DNA from: Adiantum capillus-veneris
Lineage: Eukaryota > Streptophyta > Polypodiopsida > Polypodiales > Pteridaceae
Direction: 5' to 3'
DNA: 64,000 bases
NCBI GenBank assembly: GCA_014529385.2
Contig: CM043944.1
Span: 71,765,384-71,829,383, forward strand
Shown: piece by piece, positions 21,729-33,100 of the stretch
Numbering within the stretch: the stretch's first letter is position 1
Layout of the letters: every line of letters starts with the position of its first letter
Translations under genes and position numbers: made by a program
The notes under the pieces: model-generated
Database searches by the model: none
What the model saw: the letters and a program-made list of their open reading frames with translations, nothing else
Told to the model about the DNA's origin: nothing

Positions 21729-22136
21729 AGGTGGGGAGAGATAGACAAGGGAAAGAGAGGTAGAAGGTGTGGGTGTGGGACATGCAGTAGGGAGCTCGAG
21801 GGGGACTTGGTGCAGGTGCGATGGCAAAGAAAAAAGACCAAAGTATGCCGTAAAAATGCGGCATACTCTGCCCTTCTTTCTTTTTTAGATGCCAGTGATT
21901 TCCGCACATATTACCACGGATATTTAAGTGTCTATTACCGCATAACGTCATTTCAAATGGATTCAAACATATCCGAGGTAGCAAGGGGGGAGGGGGGGGA
22001 ATCTAGGATACCTTGCCCTTCAACGTGCTTTGCCAAGCTTCCCCTATTGCATTTGCAATTATTACCTTGTTATGCACTAATATTGCCCAATTTGTTTTCC
22101 ATGCCTTCGCTAATTCCTGAAGCAATGCACCTTAGT
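20951..22136. other. No complete gene; microsatellites
   Basis: The beginning may contain intron and an upstream exon of the CACTA transposase gene. (GT)n lies at about 21451-21481 and a compound (GT)n(GA)n at 21651-21723. CT-rich sequence occupies 21140-21185. Nothing else is supported. Confidence 0.5.
21651..21723. repeat. (GT)n(GA)n microsatellite
   Basis: About 33 bases of GT repeat pass directly into about 38 bases of GA repeat. Confidence 0.95.
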
Positions 22137-22292
22137 TTCAAGGCCAATTTTTCCCAAAAGCTTCAGATCTGAAATCCAATGCTACTCAGTTCTTGCTTTT
22201 TGCACTTTTGAAGGTTCAAGGCCAATTTTCGCCAATAGCTTCAAATCTGAAATCCAAAGCTACTCGATTCTTGCTTTCTTGCACCTTTCATG
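22137..22292. repeat. Tandem duplication, unit about 78 bp
   Basis: Two copies start TTCAAGGCCAATTTT at about 22137 and 22214. Each contains AGCTTCA, ATCTGAAATCCAA, GCTACTC and TTCTTGCTTT, with scattered mismatches. Confidence 0.85.
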
Positions 22293-22512
22293 GTTGCCCG
22301 ATTTGCTTTGATTTACTGAGGTTCAACAAAATTCCCACATCCTGCTTATGGCCAATTCCATAAGCTCTCAAAGCTTTGCAATTTGCTTTCCTTTTTGCCT
22401 TCCAAGCTTCACATGAAGCTCTCATTGCTATAAATCCGCGATTTCCTTTGCTCTATGGCCATCATCGCATGCACGGGGAGGGACACAAGGTTGGGTAAGA
22501 CATGGCTCTAAT

Positions 22513-22780
22513 AACAATTGAAAGGGTGGCGGTGTGCCCATAAGAGTGTGCATGCAGGAAGTAGAAGAAGAAGAGGGAAGCTTTTGCGAGAAACACCACA
22601 CACATCACGAATAGTGTGTGTTTCCTTTATTGCATTATGTATTATGTATATAGAGTAAATAGTTAGTGACTTAGTGTATATAGGGTGTTGGTCACGGGCG
22701 GGTGGCCACAAGCTTTTACCCCAACAAGGAGACAATATATATGGCTTGTTTAAAAAGCCAAGAATTAATTGATAACTGCA
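22513..22780 (-). mobile_element. Possible short copia-type 5' LTR
   Basis: On the minus strand a TGTTATTAGAGCCATG sequence (plus-strand 22500-22516) resembles the copia primer site TGGTATCAGAGCCATG. It follows a CT-rich leader and an AT-rich region with CCTATATACAC, much like short LTRs of plant copia elements. No second LTR or coding region was found, so ends are approximate. Confidence 0.35.
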
Positions 22781-23205
22781 TCGTGTGGCATTGCCTTTTG
22801 CCATGCTGACACAAGGGTGTGCAACTTTAGTCATGCGAGGGAGATAGTGCCACTAGGCACACTTTCAAGAGCTCATTCAAATGGAGGGACGGTAGCTTTG
22901 CCTTCTATTCAAGTTCATGGAAATATGTATCCATCTCTAACATTTTCCTTACCTTCATGTCTCCCTTTGTTCTTGCAATCTAGCCTACTCACCATGGATG
23001 CCACCACATGCCCCTAAGTGTTCATGAGAAGTCGCTCATTGAATAATAAGGAGGAGCTAATGTATGTTCAAGGAAAGACAACATGGGCCTCAAGGCTCTG
23101 ACTGTGGAGAGGAGTTAAGAAAGGTTAAATAAGATTGTTGAGATAGTGATTTAGAGTAATTATATAATGTGTATGGATATATACTCATAGAAATTTAGAG
23201 AAGAT

Positions 23206-23257
<52 letters not shown>

Positions 23258-23763
23258 GAGGAGGAGGAGGGAGAGAGATTGAGAGAGACGACAATTAAGA
23301 GCCGATAGATATAGATTGACTTAATTCCAAAAATCCAGTAATCCAATCATAGAACAATAAAAGATGCACAAAATTCTATCAGCATACACTTTGAGGGATC
23401 AAAGAAAAACCTTAAAGCAAGTACAATTCGTTTGTGTAGCGTCAATCCGCCTTGAAAACCTCCAATTATGACAACCTAACCGTTTGCTAGCTTTTACTTC
23501 AACCCAAGAAAAACTTGTGGGATGATTGCTTCAACTATTCTCTGAGGTGGCCACTTTCAAACATGTATCATATCATGTGAGTTCACATGAGAGGATTATT
23601 AATACTACTTTTATGTACAATTAGGGGGCAGGTGATTATTTAAATAGGCCCATAGTGTAAATATAACATGTGCATTAAAGGATAATTAATATTCTATTAA
23701 ACACACATGTTATAGGTAGCTTTTTTTGAGTGAGCACCTTGGGCAATCATTTGATTGTTGATT

Positions 23764-23803
<40 letters not shown>

Positions 23804-24479
23804 TAAACTCGCCTTATTACCCAAAATAGTGAAACCAAAATTTGTTTTGCATTTTTTGTCTACCATGCAACTTCGCCAATTTGGCCCACCATCTGAAGAC
23901 TACAAGCACTCATGGCATTGTGAGTGCTCATTAAACATACATGAAAATACCATTTAAAATGGTCCCCAATAAGGACCATTTAAAACCCAATCGGGTCTCA
24001 AAAGCAACTGGCTTGACCTTGCCCTCAACATCTATCCTATTGGAATCATTTTTGGCATTCATATAATCCTTTTTACCACTTGTAATTGTATATGGCATAC
24101 ATATTTGGCAATGTACTGCCATTCTCAAACTTCAATTTCAAAATTTGTACCCCATCAAACCTAATAAGTGAACTTGTTCCAATTACAAACACAATGAAAA
24201 CAACATCCAAATATAATATTTGGCATACAGAGCAAAACATCATTTGACTTTGATTTATAATACTAATCATAGCCCAAGAAAAAATAGAAATGGAATTGTA
24301 CTCTATTTTCAACCAGGCACACAAAGTGGCACGATATTCACCCCCTCTGAACCTACACATCCTCCAGCATGGACCAACCTCAAAACTTATCCCAATCCAT
24401 AATTTTATCAAATACATCATTCTCATCATCCAAATCATAATCCTCTTCAACCAGTTTTTTTGATTCTTACATCTTGAAG
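22781..24479. other. No gene recognised; GA microsatellites
   Basis: (GA)n and (GAG)n at 23206-23272 and (GA)n at 23769-23799. 23930-24479 on the minus strand is open for long stretches and follows the integrase relic at 24480-25330, so it may be the 3' part of that element. No domain or LTR could be named. Confidence 0.4.
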
Positions 24480-25330
24480 AGGTTAATTTAACACGCTTGC
24501 CTACAATATGTCTCTCCAATGCCATCCAACTAGCATAACAAATAAGTAGCATTGTCATCATGAAGAGCAAACCACCACTTGACCATTTTTTGGATGGTTG
24601 TGTACTTATTATCAAGGCATATATAATTAACCAAATCCCAACCTCCTTCTTGAATTGCATTTGATCTCAACCTATGTCACTTATCAAAATCCCTAGGTTC
24701 TTTAAATGGGCATCCTTCAACTTTGCCTTTTCCACTTCAATTTCTTCACTCCTCTTTTACAAGTGATGTATCCTTGAAGCAAGTAGACCCTCTTTGCTCA
24801 AGCCCGTTCTCGAGGTAAAATACTCCAAGTTATCACTACCTCTTCCACAGGTATTATATGCTTCTCTACATACATCAAGTATTTTGGCATACAACCTCTA
24901 ACCACCCGCAAACCATATGGTAGCAACCTAGGCCATTCCCTAATGTATCCTTTACATGACTTTTCCAATTCTTTGATGATAGGAGCTACACCCTTTAATG
25001 CTTGTCGTTGCCCTCAAGGTTATAAGTAGTAGTAAGAGCTAACTTAATTCCCATACAAGCAAACAAATCCATGATATCAATAAAATAAAATTCACCTTTG
25101 TCAGCAATAATCTTATAAATGCAACCATGCTTGCATATAATATCCTCAAGAAAAATTCACATAATGCACTCGTAGCTTTGGTTCTCAAAGCCCTTCCTTC
25201 AACCTAGAATCTTCCCTTGCAAGCACAATGTACCTCATCTTCCATACACCTACATGCATAATAACCAAATCCACAACCCATTAAAATGCACAAACCACCA
25301 CGATGGCTTATGTTTGATAAATTTGATATG
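24480..25330 (-). pseudogene. Ty3/gypsy integrase fragment, degenerate
   Basis: Across minus-strand frames: EDIICKHGCIYKIIADKGEF (compare EDIICRxGxPxxIxTDxGxEF), MDLFACMGIKLALTTTYNLE, then a decayed EWPRLLPYGLR-like region. A tail follows with LLASRIHHL, KLKDAHLKN, HRLRSNAIQEGGWDLVNY, KMVKWWFALHDDNATYLL and GKRVKLTSS. The order fits core, then the C-terminal LEARLxN...GDLVLVYDxxLDxQ...KxxxRWxGPYxV module of gypsy integrases. Many stops. It belongs to a different gypsy lineage from D and B/C. Confidence 0.65.
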
Positions 25331-25749
25331 TACTAGAAGTTTTCACAAATTGAACCACATGCCCTTTTGAAATGAAGGACAACTACGTAAGCTCCGACAA
25401 TAAAAAATTCCTAAGGTAACACTTTCTTTCAAAGCTATAGTTTAAAAGAAATAAGGCCTCTAACACTAGAGGAGAAGCATGTATCCCTTCAACATTGGAG
25501 GGGATCAGGGATTTTATATTCACGTAATCAGGTGTTTTTTTTTTGTGATCACAATATTAATTAACAAAATTCTCAATTCGCAACTCTTCTTATTCACAAA
25601 AAATGACCATGTGACTTGAAGGCTTCCAGACAGTTCGGTCAGTTTTGAACACCGGTATAGAGCCCTAGCCCTCCAGGACCCTTCAGACAACATTAGGGGC
25701 CCTTCGGGTAGCATAAGGGGCCCTTTAAATAAAATCAACACCACCCTGC

Positions 25750-26545
25750 CGAAAGTGATATGTAGGCAAAAAGAAAAAGCAATAGAGTGAAATTGGTGCA
25801 ATGATGAGGAGCACTCCATTCCAAAAATAGAAATGAGCCCCAAGCACTTGCACCACATAAACCCTCCACAAGGATGGTGCCTATCCAAACCTCTTTCTAG
25901 GGGGAGGATATACACCACCAAGGGAGTTAACTAGTCATAAAATACAAGGACGCTCATGTAGTGATGAACTACAATCCATTCCAACAATAGAAATCAGCCC
26001 CAAGCACTTGCGCCACCTAAACCCTCCGCAAGAATGCTTCTTACCCAAATCTGCTTCTAGACAGATAGACACCGAAGGGAGGTAACTAGTTGTAAGATAT
26101 AAGGACACCAATGTAGGGATGAGGAGTGCCCGATTCCAACAATAGAAATGATCCTCAAACTCTTGCACCACCTAAACCATATGCAAGTATATTCCCTAGC
26201 CAAACATGTTTCCAAGTGGACTTAGGAGAGGTAAATATGCACAAAATACAAGTACACTAGTGTAATGATGAGGAATGTTTCATTTCAACAATAAAAATGA
26301 GCCCCAAGCACTTGCACCACCTAAAGCCTCCGCAAGAATGCTTCTTACCCAAACCTACATATAGACACCAAGAGAGGTAATTAGTTGTAAAATACAAGTA
26401 CGTTGGTGTAGGGATGAGAAGGGCTCCATTCCAACAATAGAAATGATCCCCAAGCACTTGCACCACTTAAACCCTCCAGGAGAATGTTTCCTACCCAAAC
26501 TTGCTTCCAGGCAGATAGACACCCAAGGGAGGTAACTATTCATGG
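25750..26545. repeat. Tandem array, unit about 120-180 bp, about five copies
   Basis: Recurring landmarks are GATGAGxAGxxCxCCATTCCA, ACAATAGAAATGA, CCCAAGCACTTGCACCACxTAAACCCTCC split by gaps, CAAGAATG, CTTCTTACCCAAA and AGGxAGATAGACACC followed by AAGGGAGGTAACTAGT. Copies begin near 25795, 25960, 26115, 26265 and 26410 at the GATGAG mark and vary in length by internal deletion. Minus-strand open frames with YCWNGALLIPT repeats are by-products of the array. This looks like a local minisatellite. Confidence 0.8.
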
Positions 26546-26626
26546 ACGTCCTTATTGGAAAAAAAAGATGCAAAAAAGTACATGATAAAGCTCAAGGATA
26601 AATCTCAACTTCTAGCTCTAGCGAGG

Positions 26627-27010
26627 ACTCTAGAGAGTGTGCCAAAAGGGGTGTCTTAAAGGATGGTCCATTTTCTATATAGGGCCCTCTAAATGTGGTG
26701 CCCCTTTGAAAATTTGGAGCTAATGTCGAGCCTGTCGGGCTACTAAGGGGGTCCAGTGGACCTTGGTGGGCAAATCAAATATCACGGTGGGCAAACGAGA
26801 ACTCTTGATTCCTTTTGGCACACTCTAGAGAGTGTGCCAAAAGGGGTGTGTGAAAGGATGGGCCATTTTTTATATAGGGCCCTCTAAATGTGGTGCCCCT
26901 TTGAAAATTTGGAGCTAATGTCTAGCCTGTCGGGCTACTAAGGGGGTCCAGTGGACCTTGGTGGGCAAATCAAATATCACGGTGGGCAAACGAGAACTCT
27001 TGATTCCAGC
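26627..27010. repeat. Tandem duplication, unit 195 bp, nearly identical
   Basis: Copy one 26627-26821, copy two 26822-27007. Only a few differences are visible (for instance GTGTCTTAAAGG versus GTGTGTGAAAGG, and GTCGAGCC versus GTCTAGCC). Starts with ACTCTAGAGAGTGTGCC, which contains the palindrome CTCTAGAG. Confidence 0.9.
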
Positions 27011-28669
27011 CAGTCAATGTGAATTTGATGTTATTAACACTCTCACGGGGTGTTAATCACATGAGTTATTACCACTTCACACTTCACGTGATGATGTGAA
27101 TGTAATCCCTGGAGGGGATAAAGGTGAGGGAAGGACACATGCACTACGATATTAGGAATTATGTGGAGAACGGTGCCAACTCCAACCCATACATGTGTAT
27201 GAAAGTTTTTGTTTTTCTATGGCACAAGCATCTCTATACACAAAATGCATCCTTTTGCATCCCTAAAGATTATATCTACAAATTATTTTCCTTCACACAT
27301 CAATTGAGTCTGAAGTCCAATTGTGTGGCAAGGTCATAGAGATTTTGAGAGAAGGTTCAAGTAGAGACTCTACAAAGTCTCAAGAACAACCAATGAACGA
27401 GGTAAAAGATAACTAATACTTTTCTTTTCAATTCATACCATCTACACATCAAAGCCCGAGCAAAGACGAAGGGTTATTTTCCAACCACAACTACTTCTAA
27501 AACATATTCATTTGAGTCAAATGCATCTCACCTCTCAAGATGCCACCAAAAAACATCCATGCAAAGACAATGCAAGAATGGTTTGTCGGTAGTTGGAAGA
27601 CCGGCCTCAATCATAGGTGCTTCACCCTTTACTAACAAGTTCATAGGATAGGTTTCTCTAAACAACCACATTATTTTTTGAATCATGAAGCCAAAGCAAA
27701 AATAAAAACAAAGGGCAAGAGCAAGAGCAAGAGCAAGAGCAAGACGTGAAAAAAAATTACTCTTCAAGGCTACTTCTTGCACTTATGATTTTGAAGACTT
27801 TCAAGGGAGACATTTTTGCAACCCTTCTCACCCCAACCTGTGAAGGACATACATTTTCAAAAAAAGTTTGGGTCATTGTTAGGACTCACAATGACTACGT
27901 TTCCTAGCCCCTTGTGCACAAAAATGCCTCTATGCTTGCCAAAGCCTTGTCATAGTTTCTCTTGTAATCTTTCTCATTAGACAAGTAATCCCCAATATCT
28001 CATGCATGAAGATTTTCAATATTTTGTCGGTACATAGCACCAAAAATCACCTATCAAAGGACAAAAGAATTCATTAAGGTCCACACATAAAGTATGCACA
28101 CCTGCGTCCAATGATATTTAGTATAAGTCTCACCTCTCATAAAAGCTCTATCAGTAACAACATAGGTACACAAAGTAACTTTATATTAATTCATCTACCT
28201 TCGCCCTATCGGCCTCATCAAAATTTTCTAGAAAAGACCCAGGATCTACAAGGTCCACTTTCTGCATCATGAAGATACTATGTGTGGAGTGCATGGCTCA
28301 CGAACCCATGTCACCCTAATATAGCACAATGGTAACGACATCTTAAATGAAATTTATTTGAGAACATATAGGAACATATAAAGTGACACACATTCAAAGT
28401 TACTTGTTAATCATGATGAGCACCAACAAAAACTCTTACCATTTCTTGTGGTTCAAACTTGCCAAGAGTGCACTCACTCGTGGTGTAGTATGCTCATCTA
28501 GAAACTTCCTGAATGTCCAATCCCTCCAAGAATGTAGCCTATAATCTCCATTTGAAACATGAACATCTTTTCATCCATGATGTGACACAAGTGGGGGATG
28601 GCTATGAGCTTATCATCAAAGTGTGTAGAGATGTGTAGCTCTCTTTTATGCACTCCACATATATCAAAA
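27011..28669. other. No gene recognised
   Basis: Several open frames up to 84 codons on both strands, none with recognised motifs. A (GAGCAA)n run at 27716-27744 produces an Ala-Leu repeat in one frame. Confidence 0.4.
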
Positions 28670-29030
28670 TATATGCCTATGAGTATATGTATGTATGTAT
28701 ATGCATGTGTGTTTGGGTGTGTGTCTAGGGGTATGTACATGCATGCACATGTGTGTGTGTGTGTGGGTGTGTGTATGTGGGTGAGTATATGTATGTGAGC
28801 ATGGGCATGCATGCATGTGAGTATATGTGTGTCTTTGTGTGTGTGTATATGTATGTGAGAATGGGCATGTATGCATGTGAGTATATGTATGTGTGTATGT
28901 GCACCCATGTGCGTGGGTGCGTATGTGGGTGTTTTGTGAGTGTTTGGCTGCGTGTATATGCGTGCTTGTTTGGTGTGTGTGTGGACATGTATGTGTCTTT
29001 GGGTTTTTGCATGTGTGTGTGATCGAGGAG
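28670..29030. repeat. TG-rich cryptic repeat of about 350 bp
   Basis: Interrupted GTGTGTATATGTATGTG-type sequence with ATGCATGTG and GTGGGTG variants. Open frames on both strands (His/Thr-rich on one, Cys/Val/Met-rich on the other) follow from the repeat and are not genes. Alternating purine-pyrimidine throughout. Confidence 0.85.
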
Positions 29031-30131
29031 GGGGATTGTGTGTATATGTATGCATATTTAAATGTATTGCTGCAACCAAAAAGTATCGATGCTAGAAAGC
29101 ATGGAAATCAGTGTCAAGGGTGCTTACAGATGTGTGCCAAAATATGGAAGCATGTGTGAAGACCCAGTGTGGACAAAAGAGTTTGTGATGTTTATGAGTT
29201 ATGTGTCTATGTGGACCAAGGAAGGAATTTGATGCTTCAGAGAAGGGTTTTCATGTGAAAAGCCTCTTAAGACATGCGACGCAAGTTGAGAAATGAAGGC
29301 CATGTGGTGAGTATTAAAAGGGAAAAGTGGGTGAGTGACTTAGCTTTCTTGCATGAGGAGGGTCAAAAAGTCCTACTTTGTAAAATTTTTGCAAAACTCG
29401 TTTTTTCTAAAAATGACCCACATGGCTAAAGAAGAAGGCCTGGCTGAAGAAAAGGCCATTTTTAACATTGGTGCGTCTCACGCACATAGGCTAATTTGGC
29501 ACGACTTTGAAGATAACTCAATTTTTGTAACCTGCTTTGTTTTTAGGCTGCAAGTAGGACACAGAGCTCTGAGAGAGCCTTTTGGTGTATGATCCACCAT
29601 AGCCAATCACTTGGGAAAGAAGCAAGCTTTGATCGCATCATCTTTGGGGTTGTCTACCCCATTCCTTCTTCTCTTCTCTTCTCTTGTGCAAAGGTATTGG
29701 TGTGTGTAGGTTGTGTGTGAGCCCCTCGAACCAATTGGTGTGTGTGCAAAGAGAGAGAGGTGTTTTCTGTGTGGTTGAGAATTGAGAAGTGATTATGATG
29801 GTTGAGATGCAATAAGTTGTGCTTTTGCGTGTGATTGTGGTCTTGGGTGTGTGCATACGAGCTTTTGCATTGAAGTTTTGTTGTTTAGTGTGTTGTTTCG
29901 AAACGATTGGGGTGTTGTGATTCCACCTAAGTTATAGAGAGGCTTGTGTGTGTTTCCACTTTTGTAATGAATAAGGAGTGAGGGTGGTCTCTTTGCTTTC
30001 TAACATGGCTTTTGATGAGTTGAATGCATTTTTAATAAACATGATGTTGTCACTTGCTTATTATGAAACCATCATGAGAGATAAGAAAGAAAAAGTGAGT
30101 GAAAGGGTCTAGGAGAGAGCGACTAAAAAGG

Positions 30132-30172
<41 letters not shown>

Positions 30173-30508
30173 TGTGGGTGTGAAAGTTGTGCATTGAAAT
30201 TACGATGCAAAGAATGTATTTATATGTACTTAAGAAATACTATATGAAGCAACTTTTCTAGTACTAATTTCCGTACTAATTGAACAAAAAATAGTTTTTA
30301 ATCATTTTTGGCATGAATTAGCTTTATTTTATCAATATTTGAAATACTCCTTGTATACTCATACTACTTTTACACGTACACACATATACATACAATTCAT
30401 ACATGCTTGCATTGCACATACACATGCACACCCCAAACATGCTAGAAGGGGGGAAAGGGGAAACACACAAAAACTTCTTGGAAAGCTCATGCTCTGGAAG
30501 AGACGGTC

Positions 30509-30511
<3 letters not shown>
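29031..30511. other. No gene recognised; possible LTR-like stretch
   Basis: 29156-30000 has a TATA-like AGTATTAAAAGGG near 29314 and GT-rich sequence later, in the style of a long LTR, but no partner copy, PBS or target duplication is visible in the window. (GA)n at 30131-30167. Confidence 0.3.
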
Positions 30512-30585
<74 letters not shown>

Positions 30586-30617
30586 AGAAGAAGAAGAAGA
30601 AGAAGAAGAAGAAGAAG
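30512..30617. repeat. (GA)n(GAA)n microsatellite
   Basis: About 68 bases of GA repeat followed by about 38 bases of GAA repeat. The translated Arg-Glu and Leu-Ser runs here are artefacts of the repeat. Confidence 0.95.
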
Positions 30618-30729
30618 AGAACGTTCAATGCTCAAAAAACAATCCCAAGAGATCTCATATATATCTCTAGCGAAGCTTCAATAGTTGAGCTTCACATTAC
30701 TCAACGAAACTAGATAACCAACATATACG

Positions 30730-30730
<1 letters not shown>

Positions 30731-30804
<74 letters not shown>
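30731..30804. repeat. (GA)n microsatellite
   Basis: An uninterrupted GA run of about 74 bases, 110 bp after the previous compound repeat. Confidence 0.95.
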
Positions 30805-30806
<2 letters not shown>

Positions 30807-33100
30807 CTTTCACAAGGAATATTGCAATAGCTCCAAGCACCTTGCATTGTATTAAATGAAGTATGTATTAGGTCTCCCCAATCTTAAAAAAATAAAGAGT
30901 CTTTCAAAACATCTTAAGAAAGTAAGTGAAGGGTGAGTTTAAAAAATGAAAAGACATATGAAGGTGGAAAGGCAAAAGACATTTTGTGTCCATATAAAGA
31001 GGTGACCGACCTCACAATGGTGCATTTGTGTTTTTAGTAAAGGGTAAGATTTTGGGTATCTGTGGACCATTGGATAAAGCTTACAGATTAGTGCCACGTG
31101 GTAAGCTAATGATAATAAACTTTGACTTTTATTATTTCTTTCAAGTCCTCGTGAGAGGATGTTGACATTTGTGTACCTCTAGGGCGTTGGGTTTTCTATG
31201 CTGTTGGAATATATTGTAATCTAAATAGTTCATTGTTACTTATTTTTCAAAAGACATAATATTTTATTGTGATATCAGATGTTTTAAAATACTAGTGTCA
31301 CTTTCTATTTTTCTCTCTCACAAAAAAACCTTTTATTATGAAGTTGTTCTCAATAGCCTTATGTAGTCCATATTGAATTTTCACTGTTCTTCTCCTTTAG
31401 TTTCCCTTGAACATTTTCTTCTCTTTAAAGTGTCCTTACTTTTCTATGTAAGTAGTGATTTTTTTTTGAAGCCATTAGGAATACCTTAATTGAAGTATGT
31501 AGTATAGCCAATTCTTGTGATATATTTTCTTGTCACTCTAGTAATTCTTTTCAATGTGAATTGTTAAACATGCTTAATGCTCAAATGACGTCCATGGATG
31601 CTATGGTACACAAGAAAAATCTCATCAAGCTCATGTCTATAAAATGGCTTGTCATAAAGGCTTGATTTGAAGGACACATAGTCACGCCATATCCGTAAGA
31701 TGAGCTAGTAAGTGCTCCTTGAGCTACTAATTCCTCTAATGGAACCAACATGCAAGGCATTCCCCAATAGGAAGATGTCCACAACTCCAAAAATTATGGT
31801 ACTAGCTGAGAAAACAAATTCCACAATCTTGCTAGCATGAGTAGATATATTACGTGCTACAATGTTGGAAATATATTCTTGAATGTAATACTCTTATAAA
31901 TGACATGATGGAAATGAAGACCTAAGAGACTATCGAGTGTTGCTATTCATTTGGTCACAATCAAAATCTAAAATAGGTTTTGACATTGATGTCTGTTTTT
32001 CCATCTTGCATAACATAGATCAAAACTGTACACATTGGTTAACTATGTAAGCAACCATAATTTTCCATTTCTTTTCACCTTCGCATGTTTTAGATCCTCA
32101 TAAAAGCATAAATCAGACATGCTTGAATTGTGTTAGAAATGTTGTTCTTCAAAGATGGTAGCCAAACTAGTGAGCTTGAAGAGTCAAAGGTCCATGAGGT
32201 CCTATAGAAACTTACTCCACTTTGTTAAAAAAGATGGTGGCAAAGAGAGTGACCCATTTCTAAGAGAGTGACCCATTTCTAAGAAGGGACCGAAGGGATG
32301 GATACAACCTACAAGTTTAGATGAAACTTTTTATTGATGAAGAGGTCCATATGCCCATTCCTCCATAATGTACTTTATATTGGCTGGGTACAAAACCCTT
32401 CAATGTATCATACATCTAAGATCTTATTTGGTTGAGATTAGCAATGGATTTATCAATTTAATAATAGAAAATGAGAATCTTGGATTCACTTTGATTACAT
32501 TCACTACTCTAGACATTCCGACTTTTTTGAGTGGGGAAACGGAGAGAGCTTTTGGAGGGAGCTTTTTTTGAAAAAATGAAGTATGTTGCAAATATATTGA
32601 AAAAGCACTCTCCATGTACTTTGTGATTTATTCCCTAATTTTGGGCTAAAATCTCCCTCCACCAAAAGATGGTTGGTGCTACAAACACTTGTACATAGTG
32701 GCGATTGGATGGTTAGAGGTTAGCAAAAGACAACACATGTTTGCATGTTTCAATTATTAGCTTCACGAGCACGGGGGCATACGTAAATTTCAACTGATCA
32801 CAAAAACAAACAACTCCATATATCTCTCTCACAGTACACGAATAAGTTTATAGGAACATAAAAATTCCACTTATTTACAAGATCAGACCACTTGAGAAAA
32901 AGAACATCTCATTATTCAAAAGATAATCTAACAAAAACAATATACTGAAGATATGAACACAGAAATTAATTTTCTTATGCCAGAGAATTCCTCAAGTCAC
33001 CTCTATCTTGTCCAAACTGAAATGAATAATGTGAATATGGTCGCTATCACTATCTGTAGAAACCTTAAATCAGATCAAGCATGATTATGAAACAGACCGC
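30805..33100. other. No gene seen
   Basis: AT-rich sequence with only short open frames. A 20-odd-bp direct repeat (AGAGAGTGACCCATTTCTAA) occurs twice at about 32246 and 32266. Confidence 0.45.

Noticed and set aside
28498-29079. A 193-codon His/Thr-rich frame
   Set aside because: It follows from the TG-rich repeat on the other strand; no homology, and the same region is open in several frames.
30339-30713. Open frames with Arg-Glu, Leu-Ser or Phe runs
   Set aside because: They are translations of (GA)n and (GAA)n repeats on both strands, with no domain.
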